Assembly (NCBI GenBank): GCA_035640715.1
Contig: DASQVO010000053.1
Coordinates: forward strand, 1-25,809
Reading direction: 5' to 3'
Length of the DNA stretch: 25,809 bases
From: DASQVO01 sp035640715
GTDB lineage: Bacteria; Actinomycetota; Actinomycetes; Streptosporangiales; Streptosporangiaceae
The position numbers and the translations under genes were made by a program. Of the stretch, positions 6,690 through 13,938 are shown one piece after another; within the stretch, counting starts at the first letter, position 1; every line of letters begins with the position of its first letter. A model generated the notes under the pieces. It saw only the letters and a program-made list of their open reading frames with translations, was not told the DNA's origin and did no database searches.

Positions 6690-8063
6690 GTGATCAACCA
6701 GCCATACGCCTACCGGCGGCATGAGCTCGCCGAGCCGGACTGGCGGCGCTTCCCCGGCTGGGCTGACGTGAGCGCCGCCGAATGGGAGTCGGCGCAGTGG
6801 CAGCGGGCGCACAGCGTGAAGAACTCACGCCAGCTGCGCCAGGTGACCGGCGGCGGTCTCACCGAGGCGTTCTTCGCCGATCTCGAGCGCGACCAGCGTG
6901 AGCAGGCCACCATGTCGATGCTCGTGCCGCCGCAGATGCTCAACACGATGGCGCCGGCAACGGCGCCGGACAGCCCGGGCTTCACCGAGGCGTTCTACGC
7001 TGACCCGGTACGCAGGTACATGATCCCGGTCTTCAGCGATCGCCGGGCCGACTGGCCGTCGCATCCCTATGCGCAGCGTGACTCGCTGCATGAGACCGAG
7101 ATGTGGGCCGTGGAGGGCCTGATCCATCGCTACCCGACCAAGGTGCTCGCCGAGGTCCTGCCCACCTGCCCGCAGTACTGCGGGCACTGCACGCGGATGG
7201 ACCTGGTCGGCAACCCCACCCCGGCCACGGGCAAGCACAGGTTCGGACTGCCGCGTGCCGACCGGTTCGATGCGATGATCTCCTACCTGCGCCGGGCGCC
7301 CAGCGTACGCGACGTGGTGGTCTCCGGCGGTGACGTGGCCAACCTGCCCTGGCCGCGGCTGGAAGAGTTCGTCGCCGCGCTGCTCGACATTGAGAGCATC
7401 CGCGACATCCGGCTCGCCAGCAAGGCCCTGATGGGCCTTCCGCAGCACTGGCTGGCCGACGAGGTACGGGCCGGGATGGCCCGGCTGGCCCGGCGTGCCA
7501 CGGACCGCGGCGTCAGCCTCGCCATCCACACCCATGTCAACGCCGCCCAGTCGGTGACCCCGCTGGTGGCCCGCGCCGCGCGGGCAATGCTGGAGACCGG
7601 CATCCGGGACGTGCGCAATCAGGGAGTGCTGCTGCGCGGTGTCAACGACAGCGCGGCGGCGCTGCTGGACCTGTGCTTCGCCCTGCTCGATGAGGCGAAG
7701 ATCATGCCGTACTACTTCTATATGTGCGACATGATCCCCGGCAGCGAGCACTGGCGGCTGACCGTACGCGAAGGCCAGGAGCTGCAGCACCAGATCATGG
7801 GCTACCTGCCCGGCTTCGCCACGCCGCGCGTCGTCTGCGACGTGCCCTACGTCGGCAAGCGCTGGGTGCACCAGGTCGCGAGGTACGACACCGACCTCGG
7901 CATCTCCTACTGGACCAAGAATTACCGCACTGCCGTCGAGGCCGACGACCCGCTGGCGATCGGCCGCGAATACCCCTACTACGACCCGATCTACACGCTC
8001 CCCGAACGCGGCCAGGCGTGGTGGCGCACCCGCGACCGGCAGCCGGCCACCGTCACCGGATAA
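6690..8063 (+). CDS. kamA: Lysine 2,3-aminomutase (radical SAM)
   Basis: KamA converts L-lysine to L-beta-lysine with a [4Fe-4S] cluster, S-adenosylmethionine and PLP. The 457-residue product shows the radical SAM motif C160-PQY-C164-GH-C167, the following SGGDVANLP, and barrel strands (IHTHVNAAQSVTP, NQGVLLRGVND). Asp347 (MCDMIPG) and Asp384 (CDVPYVGK) are 37 residues apart, exactly the spacing of the two lysine-binding aspartates in clostridial KamA, supporting lysine rather than glutamate as substrate. Lys390 is the likely PLP lysine, but it sits in VPYVGKRW instead of PGGGGK and is six, not seven, residues from the Asp. The start is the GTG at 6690, 5 nt after GGGAGG; the GTG at 6684 overlaps that Shine-Dalgarno. 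Divergent from the rest of the pathway. Confidence 0.9.
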   Translation: MINQPYAYRRHELAEPDWRRFPGWADVSAAEWESAQWQRAHSVKNSRQLRQVTGGGLTEAFFADLERDQREQATMSMLVPPQMLNTMAPATAPDSPGFTEAFYADPVRRYMIPVFSDRRADWPSHPYAQRDSLHETEMWAVEGLIHRYPTKVLAEVLPTCPQYCGHCTRMDLVGNPTPATGKHRFGLPRADRFDAMISYLRRAPSVRDVVVSGGDVANLPWPRLEEFVAALLDIESIRDIRLASKALMGLPQHWLADEVRAGMARLARRATDRGVSLAIHTHVNAAQSVTPLVARAARAMLETGIRDVRNQGVLLRGVNDSAAALLDLCFALLDEAKIMPYYFYMCDMIPGSEHWRLTVREGQELQHQIMGYLPGFATPRVVCDVPYVGKRWVHQVARYDTDLGISYWTKNYRTAVEADDPLAIGREYPYYDPIYTLPERGQAWWRTRDRQPATVTG

Positions 8064-8276
8064 TGGCACCCATTTACCGACTGTGAAGGTGGGATGCCAA
8101 AGGGCAAGGGGCCAGAAGACAATCGAGATGGCGTACTGGACCCAGCTGTGAAACGATGAGACAGTGAACGCCGTCGTCGGCAGGTGAGGAGCCGCGGTGT
8201 TGATGAAGACACCGGCCAGAATGTAGACCATGATAAGAAGCCCGGTCTTGCTAAAAAGGGCTCTTAGAAAGTCCAC
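8064..8276 (-). CDS. Small two-helix membrane protein, no stop codon of its own
   Basis: A GTG at 8276 with GAGGTGA 6 nt upstream opens a frame for a protein-like stretch of 71 residues: one hydrophobic helix (GLLIMVYILAGVFINTAAP), a short linker (HLPTTAFTVSSFHS), a second (WVQYAISIVFWPLALW), then HPTFTVGKW. It resembles small actinobacterial membrane proteins that end just after GKW, recalled but not checked by search. Here no stop follows: the frame runs on into the antisense of kamA to 6825. The end given is where protein-like sequence stops, next to the kamA stop codon. It may have lost its stop, or the C-terminus may be longer than expected. Function unknown. Confidence 0.5.
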
Positions 8277-8437
8277 CTCGGCTCACCTCGCCTCTGTAGA
8301 CACTGAACCGGTACGCGTGAACGACTATTGTTCATGCGTCCTTGCGTGAGCCACCGCATACAGAACTCATGCTGCGGCACGGTATCCATCACGTCACCGT
8401 GTTAATTCATGCCGCCGGTGGTCCGGCCGCCAGCAGG

Positions 8438-8449
8438 AGGTAGCTACCT
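8438..8449. promoter_or_regulatory. 12-bp palindrome AGGTAGCTACCT
   Basis: A perfect 12-bp palindrome lies between the promoter candidate at 8478-8506 and the small membrane ORF. It could be an operator acting on that leader; no partner is known. Confidence 0.3.
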
Positions 8450-8477
8450 TACGGCGATGCTTCGGTGACAGATACGA

Positions 8478-8506
8478 TTTATCCTATCTTTCACGATATA
8501 TGTCTA
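8478..8506 (-). promoter_or_regulatory. Promoter candidate for the small membrane ORF
   Basis: Read on the minus strand, TAGACA (five of six to TTGACA) is followed after 17 nt by GATAAA, inside the most AT-rich patch of the region. It would leave a leader of about 195 nt before the GTG at 8276. Confidence 0.4.
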
Positions 8507-8716
8507 TGGCACTCTCGTCAGGATAGTTGCTCCCATAGCTGCCCGCTAGCGTGACACGCCGGGCGATCACCGCAGAAGCCGGATTCGCCGGCTGTTCCGC
8601 AGCCAGCAGGCGGCGGGCTGGGCCTGCGGCGCGGAGGTTTCCCCATCCGGCACACGATGCCCTGACCGCATGAATGGCTCATGCACCGGGCGCCTGCTGT
8701 GGTCAGCGGGGCTCCG

Positions 8717-10228
8717 TCATGGCGCGGCCGTCCCCTCCTGCGCGGTACCCGCCGGCACGCCAGCCACTTCCATGGGGCGCGGGGCGTACGCGGCCATGAC
8801 CTCGCGGCTCGCCCGGCCGGGGACCAGCAGGCTGCCGGCCACCGTGACGAGGGCGTTGGCGATGAGGGCGACGAGCCCGGCGTTCAGCCCCCAGATCGGG
8901 TCATGGCCGCTGATGACCAGGTAGAGCACGAGGCCGACGCCCACGATGAGCCCGGCGGCCACCCCCGTCTTGGACGTGCGCCGCCAGACCAGGGAAAGCG
9001 CGATGGCGGGGAAGAACTGCGTGACGCCGTCGTAGGCGGTCAGCAGCAGGTTGACGATGAGCGACGGCGACCGGATCGCGATGTAGAGCGAGGCGGCCAT
9101 GACGACGAGCACGAACACCCTGGACACCCGCAGCACCGACAGGTCGCTGGCCTGCGGGCTGATGACGTCGCGGTAGATGTTCCGGCCCACCAGGGTGGCC
9201 GCGGCGAGCACGATCGCGCCTCCGGGCACGATGGCCGCCAGGGCTCCTGCGCCGCCCACCAGGCCGGTGATCCATGCCGGCTCGCCCTTCTTCACCAGAT
9301 CGAGCAGGGCGAAGTTGCTGTTGGCTCCCTTGAGCCCCGGCACCACGAGCAGCGCGGTGAAGCCGACATAGAACATCAGCAGCATCAGGATCTGGTACAG
9401 CGGCAGGAACGTCGCGTTGCGCCTGATGGCCTGCACCGAACGGGCCGAATAGGTCGCCATGAACGCCTGCGGGTACATGTAGAAGCCCATGCTGGTGAGC
9501 ACCAGCGTGGAGATCATCCACGGCACGCCGAGCACGCGGCTGCTGCCGGGCAGCGCCAGATGACCGGGATGGGCGTGGTTGACCGCGCTGATCAGCCCGC
9601 TGTACGACCCGTAGTACTTCAGCGGCAGCCCGATGCCCACGATGAGCACGGCCACGATGAGCAAGGCGTCCTTCAGCACCGACGTCCACGCCGCGGCACG
9701 GAGCCCGGACACGAACACGAACAGCGCCACGAGCCCGAACGCCACGATCATGGCCGTCGCATTGCTCACCTTCCCATTGGTGACGGTCGTGACGATGTCG
9801 CCGAGGCCCTCCAGCTGGAGCGTGCCGTACGGCACCACGAATACCACGCCGACGACCGCGGCCAGGGCGCCGAGCCAGGGGCTGGCGAACCGGCTCGTGA
9901 AGTAGTCGGCCTGGGTCAGCAGCCCGTTCCGCTTGGCGTACCGCCACAGCGGCGGCAGCAGAAAGAACGAGATGATGTAAGCCAGCGCCCCGTAGCCGAG
10001 GATGTAGAAGGCCGGGCCGCCCTTCGTATAGCCGTAGCCGGCCGCGCCGAGGAAGGTGAAGGTCGTGTAGATCTCTCCGGCGGCGAGCACCCACAGCAGC
10101 ACCCCGCCGTACCGGCGGCCGGCGACGGACCACTGCTCCAGGTCCATCGTGGTCCGCCCGTGCGACACGAACCCGATGACGACCGCGAGCCCCACAATGA
10201 CGGCGGTAATGATCAGCGGGAGGTTCAC
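8717..10228 (-). CDS. Sodium:solute symporter (SSS family, MctP-like)
   Basis: A secondary transporter of the sodium/solute symporter family, with about 13 predicted membrane helices in 503 residues. The N-terminus VNLPLIITAVIVGLAVVIGF, the following WSVAGRRYGGVLLWVLAAGEIYTTFTFLG and the motif SGLRAAAWTSVLKDALLI are family hallmarks. The pattern resembles monocarboxylate/amino acid permeases of the MctP type, but the substrate cannot be read from sequence. The GTG at 10228 is chosen over the open upstream frame because it overlaps the stop of the DUF3311 gene as GTGA and begins the first helix. Lying near lysine-degradation genes, it might import an amino acid or export acids; this is inference. 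The C-terminus is a short Pro/Ala-rich cytoplasmic tail. Confidence 0.9.
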   Translation of the reverse strand: MNLPLIITAVIVGLAVVIGFVSHGRTTMDLEQWSVAGRRYGGVLLWVLAAGEIYTTFTFLGAAGYGYTKGGPAFYILGYGALAYIISFFLLPPLWRYAKRNGLLTQADYFTSRFASPWLGALAAVVGVVFVVPYGTLQLEGLGDIVTTVTNGKVSNATAMIVAFGLVALFVFVSGLRAAAWTSVLKDALLIVAVLIVGIGLPLKYYGSYSGLISAVNHAHPGHLALPGSSRVLGVPWMISTLVLTSMGFYMYPQAFMATYSARSVQAIRRNATFLPLYQILMLLMFYVGFTALLVVPGLKGANSNFALLDLVKKGEPAWITGLVGGAGALAAIVPGGAIVLAAATLVGRNIYRDVISPQASDLSVLRVSRVFVLVVMAASLYIAIRSPSLIVNLLLTAYDGVTQFFPAIALSLVWRRTSKTGVAAGLIVGVGLVLYLVISGHDPIWGLNAGLVALIANALVTVAGSLLVPGRASREVMAAYAPRPMEVAGVPAGTAQEGTAAP

Positions 10229-10425
10229 TGGCTGCCGTCCTCGCGCTCGGCCCGCGGCAGCAGCCGGTGGGCGGCCAGCAGGAAGACCGGCGTCAGGACC
10301 ACCCAGATGAGGATCCACAGTCCGAGCAGCGGGATGCCGCCCACGTTGGCCGTGGAATTGACGAACGGAACGCCCGCCAGCATCACCACGTACGGGGTAA
10401 AACCGACAGCAGCCGATTTCAGCAT
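10225..10425 (-). CDS. DUF3311 small membrane protein
   Basis: A 66-residue protein with two hydrophobic helices (GFTPYVVMLAGVPFVNS and LLGLWILIWVVLTPVFLLAA) followed by a charged tail. DUF3311 proteins are regularly encoded just upstream of SSS-family symporters and are thought to be accessory subunits. The ATG has GGAGGTGA about 9 nt upstream, and its TGA overlaps the symporter GTG by 4 bp, so the two are translated as a unit. Confidence 0.88.
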   Translation of the reverse strand: MLKSAAVGFTPYVVMLAGVPFVNSTANVGGIPLLGLWILIWVVLTPVFLLAAHRLLPRAEREDGSQ

Positions 10426-10552
10426 CGTGCCCGCTCACCTCCGGGAAGACCAGCCTGGAGCGCCAGCCCGCCGGTGACCGCCAGCCGCCTGACCGCTCCG
10501 TACCGTTATTTCCTACCCCGTCCGGCGGCCGGCCTCACCCGAGCAGCGATAC

Positions 10553-10558
10553 TAGAGT
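10553..10558 (+). promoter_or_regulatory. Leaderless-type -10 (TAGAGT) of the SDR remnant
   Basis: TAGAGT ends exactly 6 nt before the GTG at 10565, the TANNNT spacing expected of leaderless actinobacterial transcripts. It suggests the dead gene still carries its original promoter. Confidence 0.45.
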
Positions 10559-10564
10559 GACCTG

Positions 10565-10781
10565 GTGAGCCAGGAGAGCCAAGACGTGACGCCGGCCCGG
10601 TGGACCGAGGCGTACCCGGGCATCGACCTGCTGATCAACAATGCCGGGCTGATGATGCCGCCTCGGCACTAAGGGCTACCCGGTACGGGTCACCTCGTCC
10701 GCCCGCTCGCACGACCCGGCGCTCCAGCACCGCCTGTGGGAGGAATCCGAGCGGCTCACCGGCGTGACCTACCCGGTCTGA
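10565..10781 (+). pseudogene. Short-chain dehydrogenase remnant with internal deletion
   Basis: The first 36 codons encode an N-terminal piece ending in GIDLLINNAGLMMPPRH and a stop at 10672; LLINNAG is the classical SDR strand-4 motif NNAG. From 10674, in the frame one base over, the sequence reads GYPVRVTSSARSHDPALQHR and then LWEESERLTGVTYPV before a stop, which looks like the C-terminus of a protochlorophyllide-reductase/retinol-dehydrogenase-like SDR. The Tyr-x-x-x-Lys active site, the cofactor-binding Gly motif and about 200 residues are missing. An internal deletion plus frameshift is the simplest explanation. Its 3' end overlaps the convergent lgt by 13 bp. Confidence 0.75.
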
Positions 10782-11773
10782 GGTGCGGCCCCCCGCCGGT
10801 CGCCGGCCGCCTCGGGATCACCGGCGGCCGTGGCATCGCCCGCTCCGGCGGCGCCCGCCTCACCGCTGCCGACCGAGTCCGCTCCGGCTGCTTCCCCTGC
10901 TTGCCCGGCGCGGGGCGCCTGGGCGGGGATCCCGGCCGACCGCGGCGCACCGTGCCGCTGAATCCAGATGAACCACGCCGCGCCCGCGACGGTCAGAGCG
11001 CAGGCCACGAACATGTTCAGCCGCAGGCCGAGGAAATACTTGGAGGAGTCGATACGGATCGATTCCTCGAAGATCCGGTACGCCGAATAGCCCGTCACGT
11101 ACAGCGCGAACAGCCCCCGCTGCTTGACGGCGAGGTGACGCCCGATCCAGATGAGCGCCGCGGCCAGCGCGAAGTCCCAGATCAGCTCGTAAAGGAACGA
11201 CGGCTGGAAGGTGCTGAAGTGCAGGTCCTGCGCGGGGATGCCGCCCTGCACCCGGTAGGCGTACGGGATCTGGAGTCCCCACGGCAGCGTGGTCGGGCCG
11301 CCGAACAGTTCCTTGTTGAAGTAGTTGCCGATCCGGCCGATGCCCTGGGCCATCAGCAGCCCAGGCGCCACCGCGTCCATGAACATCGCTACGCTGCCGC
11401 CGTGCTTGCGTACTCGCCACGCACCGACCGGGACGGCCAGCGCGATCGCTCCCCAGATCCCGAGCCCGCCGTTCCAGACGGCGAACACGCCGTACCAGAC
11501 GTGAGGGATGTCCATCGGCGTGGTGATGTCGAAGTAGATACGGCCGCCGACGATACCGGCCGGCACGGCCCACATCGCGACGTCGTACACCAGCTCGGGG
11601 TCGCCGCCGACAGCCCTCCATCGCCGGCGCGTGAGGATGATCGCCACCGTGATGCCCACCAGGTACATCAGCGCGTAAAAGTGAATGAACAGCCCGCCTA
11701 TGTGAAACCCGTTGATCGGCGGGCTGGGAATGTACATCGGCATGCTGACCGGCGTTGTCGCGTGCGTCGCCAT
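10769..11773 (-). CDS. lgt: Prolipoprotein diacylglyceryl transferase
   Basis: Lgt transfers diacylglycerol from phosphatidylglycerol to the lipobox cysteine of prelipoproteins, the first step of lipoprotein maturation; the binding protein encoded at 17669-18961 would be a client. The 334-residue product has seven hydrophobic helices, the N-terminal YIPSPPINGFHIGG, VGGRIYF, and the Lgt signature GIGRIGNYFNKELFGGPT (about residues 144-161), followed by FQPSFLYELIWD. The last 60 residues are Ala/Gly-rich and typical of actinobacterial Lgt tails. The ATG at 11773 is supported by TAGCCT ending 6 nt upstream, a leaderless arrangement; there is no convincing Shine-Dalgarno. Confidence 0.93.
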   Translation of the reverse strand: MATHATTPVSMPMYIPSPPINGFHIGGLFIHFYALMYLVGITVAIILTRRRWRAVGGDPELVYDVAMWAVPAGIVGGRIYFDITTPMDIPHVWYGVFAVWNGGLGIWGAIALAVPVGAWRVRKHGGSVAMFMDAVAPGLLMAQGIGRIGNYFNKELFGGPTTLPWGLQIPYAYRVQGGIPAQDLHFSTFQPSFLYELIWDFALAAALIWIGRHLAVKQRGLFALYVTGYSAYRIFEESIRIDSSKYFLGLRLNMFVACALTVAGAAWFIWIQRHGAPRSAGIPAQAPRAGQAGEAAGADSVGSGEAGAAGAGDATAAGDPEAAGDRRGAAPQTG

Positions 11774-11779
11774 GAACTC

Positions 11780-11785
11780 AGGCTA
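11780..11785 (-). promoter_or_regulatory. Leaderless-type -10 (TAGCCT) of lgt
   Basis: TAGCCT on the minus strand ends exactly 6 nt before the lgt ATG, fitting TANNNT at -12 to -7 with transcription starting on the A of ATG. Confidence 0.5.
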
Positions 11786-11933
11786 GTGCACCGGCACCTC
11801 TGCGAGCGGGTGCGTCGCGGTTCCTCCGCGCGGCCGGCCCGCCGCCGCCTGCCCGTCCCCATCCGGCGCGGCGCCGCCCAGGCCGTCACTGGCCAGACTG
11901 CCGCCTGTTCTGGGCTCGGCCGGCAGAGTCAGC

Positions 11934-11939
11934 TAACGT
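11934..11939 (+). promoter_or_regulatory. Leaderless-type -10 (TAACGT) of the O-methyltransferase gene
   Basis: TAACGT ends 6 nt before the GTG at 11946 and no Shine-Dalgarno is present, as in leaderless transcripts. Confidence 0.5.
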
Positions 11940-11945
11940 TGGCAT

Positions 11946-12605
11946 GTGGCCCAGAGAAGTGAGCAGATCGGCCTGCACATCAACGCATATCTCGTCGCGC
12001 ACAGCACGCCGCCCGACGCCATCCTGCGCGAACTTGCCCACGAGACGGCCGAGTGGTTCCCCAGCGAGGTGAGCCTGCCGATCGCGCCGGAGCAGGGCAC
12101 GTTCATGACGATCATCACCCGGCTGATCGGCGCCCGGTCCGCGATCGAGGTCGGCACGTTCACCGGCTACTCCTCAATCTGCCTGGCCCGCGGCCTTGCG
12201 GAAGACGGGCACCTGCTGTGCTGCGACATCAGCGAGGAATGGACCTCAGTGGCCCGGAAGTACTGGGAGAAGGCAGGACTCACGGACAGGATCGAGCTGC
12301 GGCTCGGGCCGGCCCTGGACACCCTGCGGTCGCTGCCGGACAGCGCGAGGTTCGACATCGCGTTCATCGACGCCGACAAGACCGGTTACCTGGCCTACTG
12401 GAATGAGGTCGTGCCGCGTATCCGCCCCGGCGGCGTGATCCTCGTGGACAACACGTTCTCCCACGGCCGCGTCATCGACGCCGGCAACGAAAGCGAGCTC
12501 GTCCAGGCCGTCAGGGATTTCAACGATCATGCCGCCGCGGACGACCGGGTGGAACTGATCATGCTGCCGCTCGGCGACGGGCTGACCCTGGCCCGCAAGA
12601 AATAG
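11946..12605 (+). CDS. SAM-dependent O-methyltransferase (caffeoyl-CoA OMT-like)
   Basis: A 219-residue class I methyltransferase of the cation-dependent catechol/caffeoyl-CoA type (Methyltransf_3). The SAM-binding motif IEVGTFTGYSSICLARGL (from about residue 66), the metal/substrate motif FIDADKTGYLAYW (from about 140) and GGVILVDNTFSHGRV (from about 161) are all present. The aspartate of DADK and the DN of VDN are the usual metal ligands. Such enzymes methylate vicinal hydroxyls of small molecules; the substrate here is unknown. It diverges from lgt and is followed by a GC hairpin. Confidence 0.88.
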   Translation: MAQRSEQIGLHINAYLVAHSTPPDAILRELAHETAEWFPSEVSLPIAPEQGTFMTIITRLIGARSAIEVGTFTGYSSICLARGLAEDGHLLCCDISEEWTSVARKYWEKAGLTDRIELRLGPALDTLRSLPDSARFDIAFIDADKTGYLAYWNEVVPRIRPGGVILVDNTFSHGRVIDAGNESELVQAVRDFNDHAAADDRVELIMLPLGDGLTLARKK

Positions 12606-12641
12606 GCCGGCGGTGCCTGCCTCCCCGCGCTGCCCTGGCCA

Positions 12642-12665
12642 GCCGCGCGGGACAGCCCGCGCGGC
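12642..12665 (+). terminator. Hairpin after the O-methyltransferase gene
   Basis: GCCGCGCGGG and CCCGCGCGGC form a perfect 10-bp stem around an ACAG loop, 37 bp after the stop. It lacks a T-run, as many actinobacterial terminators do. Confidence 0.55.
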
Positions 12666-12727
12666 CCGGCAGCGCCTGACGATCCCCGCTACCGCCACCG
12701 CCCGGCCCCCGCCGCCGCGCCGCCCGT

Positions 12728-12733
12728 TAATGT
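12728..12733 (+). promoter_or_regulatory. Leaderless-type -10 (TAATGT) of the GNAT gene
   Basis: TAATGT ends 7 nt before the ATG at 12741. No Shine-Dalgarno precedes that ATG. It also argues against the GTG at 12732, which overlaps the -10. Confidence 0.5.
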
Positions 12734-12740
12734 GGGGCGC

Positions 12741-13226
12741 ATGATCAGGCCTGCCCGAGTCGGGGATATCCCGGTGATTTACCGCCTTATGCACGATCTG
12801 GCCCAGTATGAGAAGTCGCTGTCCAGCGTCACGGCAACGGAAGAAGACCTGCGCCGGTCACTGTTCTGCGACCATCCGGCCGTGTTCGCGCACGTGGCCG
12901 TATCCGGCGGCAGCGTCGTGGGGTTCGCCCTGTGGTTCCTCAACTATTCGACCTGGACCGGGAAGCACGGAATATACCTCGAAGATCTCTACGTGCAGCC
13001 CGGAATGCGCGGCCGCGGATATGGCAAGGCGCTGCTGGCCGAGCTTTCCCGCATATGCGTCGAGCGTGGCTACGGGCGGCTGGAATGGTGGGTACTGGAC
13101 TGGAACGCGCCGTCCATCGGGTTTTACAAGTCCATCGGCGCGCAGCCGATGGACGAGTGGACTGTGTACCGGCTCTCCGGCCCGGCGCTGCAAGCGCTCG
13201 GGTCCGCAGACGAAACGATGAAATGA
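12741..13226 (+). CDS. GNAT acetyltransferase, diamine/thialysine N-acetyltransferase-like
   Basis: A 161-residue GNAT-fold enzyme using acetyl-CoA. The stretch FLNYSTWTGKHGIYLEDLYV (about 66-85) followed by the acetyl-CoA loop RGRGYGKALL (90-99) and DWNAPSIGFYKSIGA is the pattern of the spermidine/spermine and thialysine N-acetyltransferase branch. Those enzymes acetylate the distal amino group of diamines or lysine analogues, but the substrate here is inferred from family only. The ATG at 12741 is preferred to the GTG at 12732 because conserved sequence starts with MIRPARVGDI and a leaderless -10 fits. It lies 10 bp upstream of the hydrolase gene, so the two probably share a transcript. Confidence 0.87.
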   Translation: MIRPARVGDIPVIYRLMHDLAQYEKSLSSVTATEEDLRRSLFCDHPAVFAHVAVSGGSVVGFALWFLNYSTWTGKHGIYLEDLYVQPGMRGRGYGKALLAELSRICVERGYGRLEWWVLDWNAPSIGFYKSIGAQPMDEWTVYRLSGPALQALGSADETMK

Positions 13227-13236
13227 GGACACGCCA

Positions 13237-13938
13237 ATGACGGAAAAGACTCCCTACCAGAACGTGAGCTTCCCGAGCAACGGGGGTACCGCGTACGGAT
13301 ACCTCGCCGTGCCGGAAAGCGGCACCGGCCCGGGTCTCATTGTCATCCAGGAGTGGTGGGGCCTGGACGACCATATCGCCGACGTCTCCAACCGTTTCGC
13401 GCGCGAGGGATTCGTGGCCCTGGCGCCGGATCTTTACGGCGGCCGGGTAGCGCACAGCGAGGAAGAGGCCGCGACGCTGGCCGGGCAGCTGCCCCCTGAG
13501 CAGGCGGTCAAGGACCTGTCAGGAGCAGTCGATTACCTTCTTGCGCAGCCGTCCGTCACCGGGGACAAGGTTGGTGTCGTCGGGTTCTGCATGGGCGGGG
13601 CCTTCGTGCTGCACCTCGCGGCGCAGGCGGGCGAGAAGGTCGCCGCTGCCGTCGTGTTCTACGGCACCTTCCAGGGCGGGGAGGACTTCTCCGGCGTCCG
13701 CGCCCCCGTCCAGGCTCACTTCGGCGAGCACGACCAGTTCGTCTCCCCCGAGGTGGCCCGCGAGGTGATGGAGAAGGTCCGGACCCAGGCGGGCGTGCCC
13801 GTCCAGGTGCATTTCTACGACGCCGGCCACGCGTTCTTCAACGACCAGGACCACCTCGGTACCTACAATGAGGACCTGGCGAAGCTGGCGTGGAGCCGGA
13901 CCGTGGACTTCCTGCGCTCCCACCTCGCCGGGAGCTAG
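13237..13938 (+). CDS. Dienelactone hydrolase family protein
   Basis: A 233-residue alpha/beta hydrolase of the dienelactone hydrolase family. The catalytic triad is visible: Cys118 in GFCMGG, Asp166 in GEHDQFV and His198 in YDAGHAFFN; Glu39 in IQEWWG corresponds to the family's active-site glutamate. Dienelactone hydrolases open lactones in chlorocatechol breakdown, but most paralogues like this have unknown substrates. The ATG has GAGGA 7 nt upstream. Its TAG stop and the stop of the convergent livF share the palindrome CTAG. Confidence 0.9.
   Translation: MTEKTPYQNVSFPSNGGTAYGYLAVPESGTGPGLIVIQEWWGLDDHIADVSNRFAREGFVALAPDLYGGRVAHSEEEAATLAGQLPPEQAVKDLSGAVDYLLAQPSVTGDKVGVVGFCMGGAFVLHLAAQAGEKVAAAVVFYGTFQGGEDFSGVRAPVQAHFGEHDQFVSPEVAREVMEKVRTQAGVPVQVHFYDAGHAFFNDQDHLGTYNEDLAKLAWSRTVDFLRSHLAGS

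Larger units (their letters stand above)
8277..8716. other. Intergenic region with candidate promoter and palindromes
   Basis: This stretch of 440 bp between the small membrane ORF and the symporter has no credible gene. It includes an AT-rich patch (8465-8510) with a promoter-like pair on the minus strand, a 12-bp palindrome at 8438-8449, and a small hairpin AGCCGG-ATTCG-CCGGCT at 8577-8593 downstream of the symporter stop that could help end its transcript. Confidence 0.5.

Noticed and set aside
6825..8063. Open frame of over 400 codons antisense to kamA
   Set aside because: The antisense part has no domain character and mirrors a strongly conserved radical SAM gene; only the portion outside kamA (8064-8276) looks like protein.
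8681..10477. 598-codon plus-strand frame opposite the symporter
   Set aside because: Its translation is rich in His, Glu, Asp, Gln and Arg, as expected for the complement of hydrophobic codons at high GC, and the minus strand encodes an obvious transporter.
10736..11962. 408-codon plus-strand frame opposite lgt
   Set aside because: Composition is that of an antisense shadow and lgt is unmistakable.
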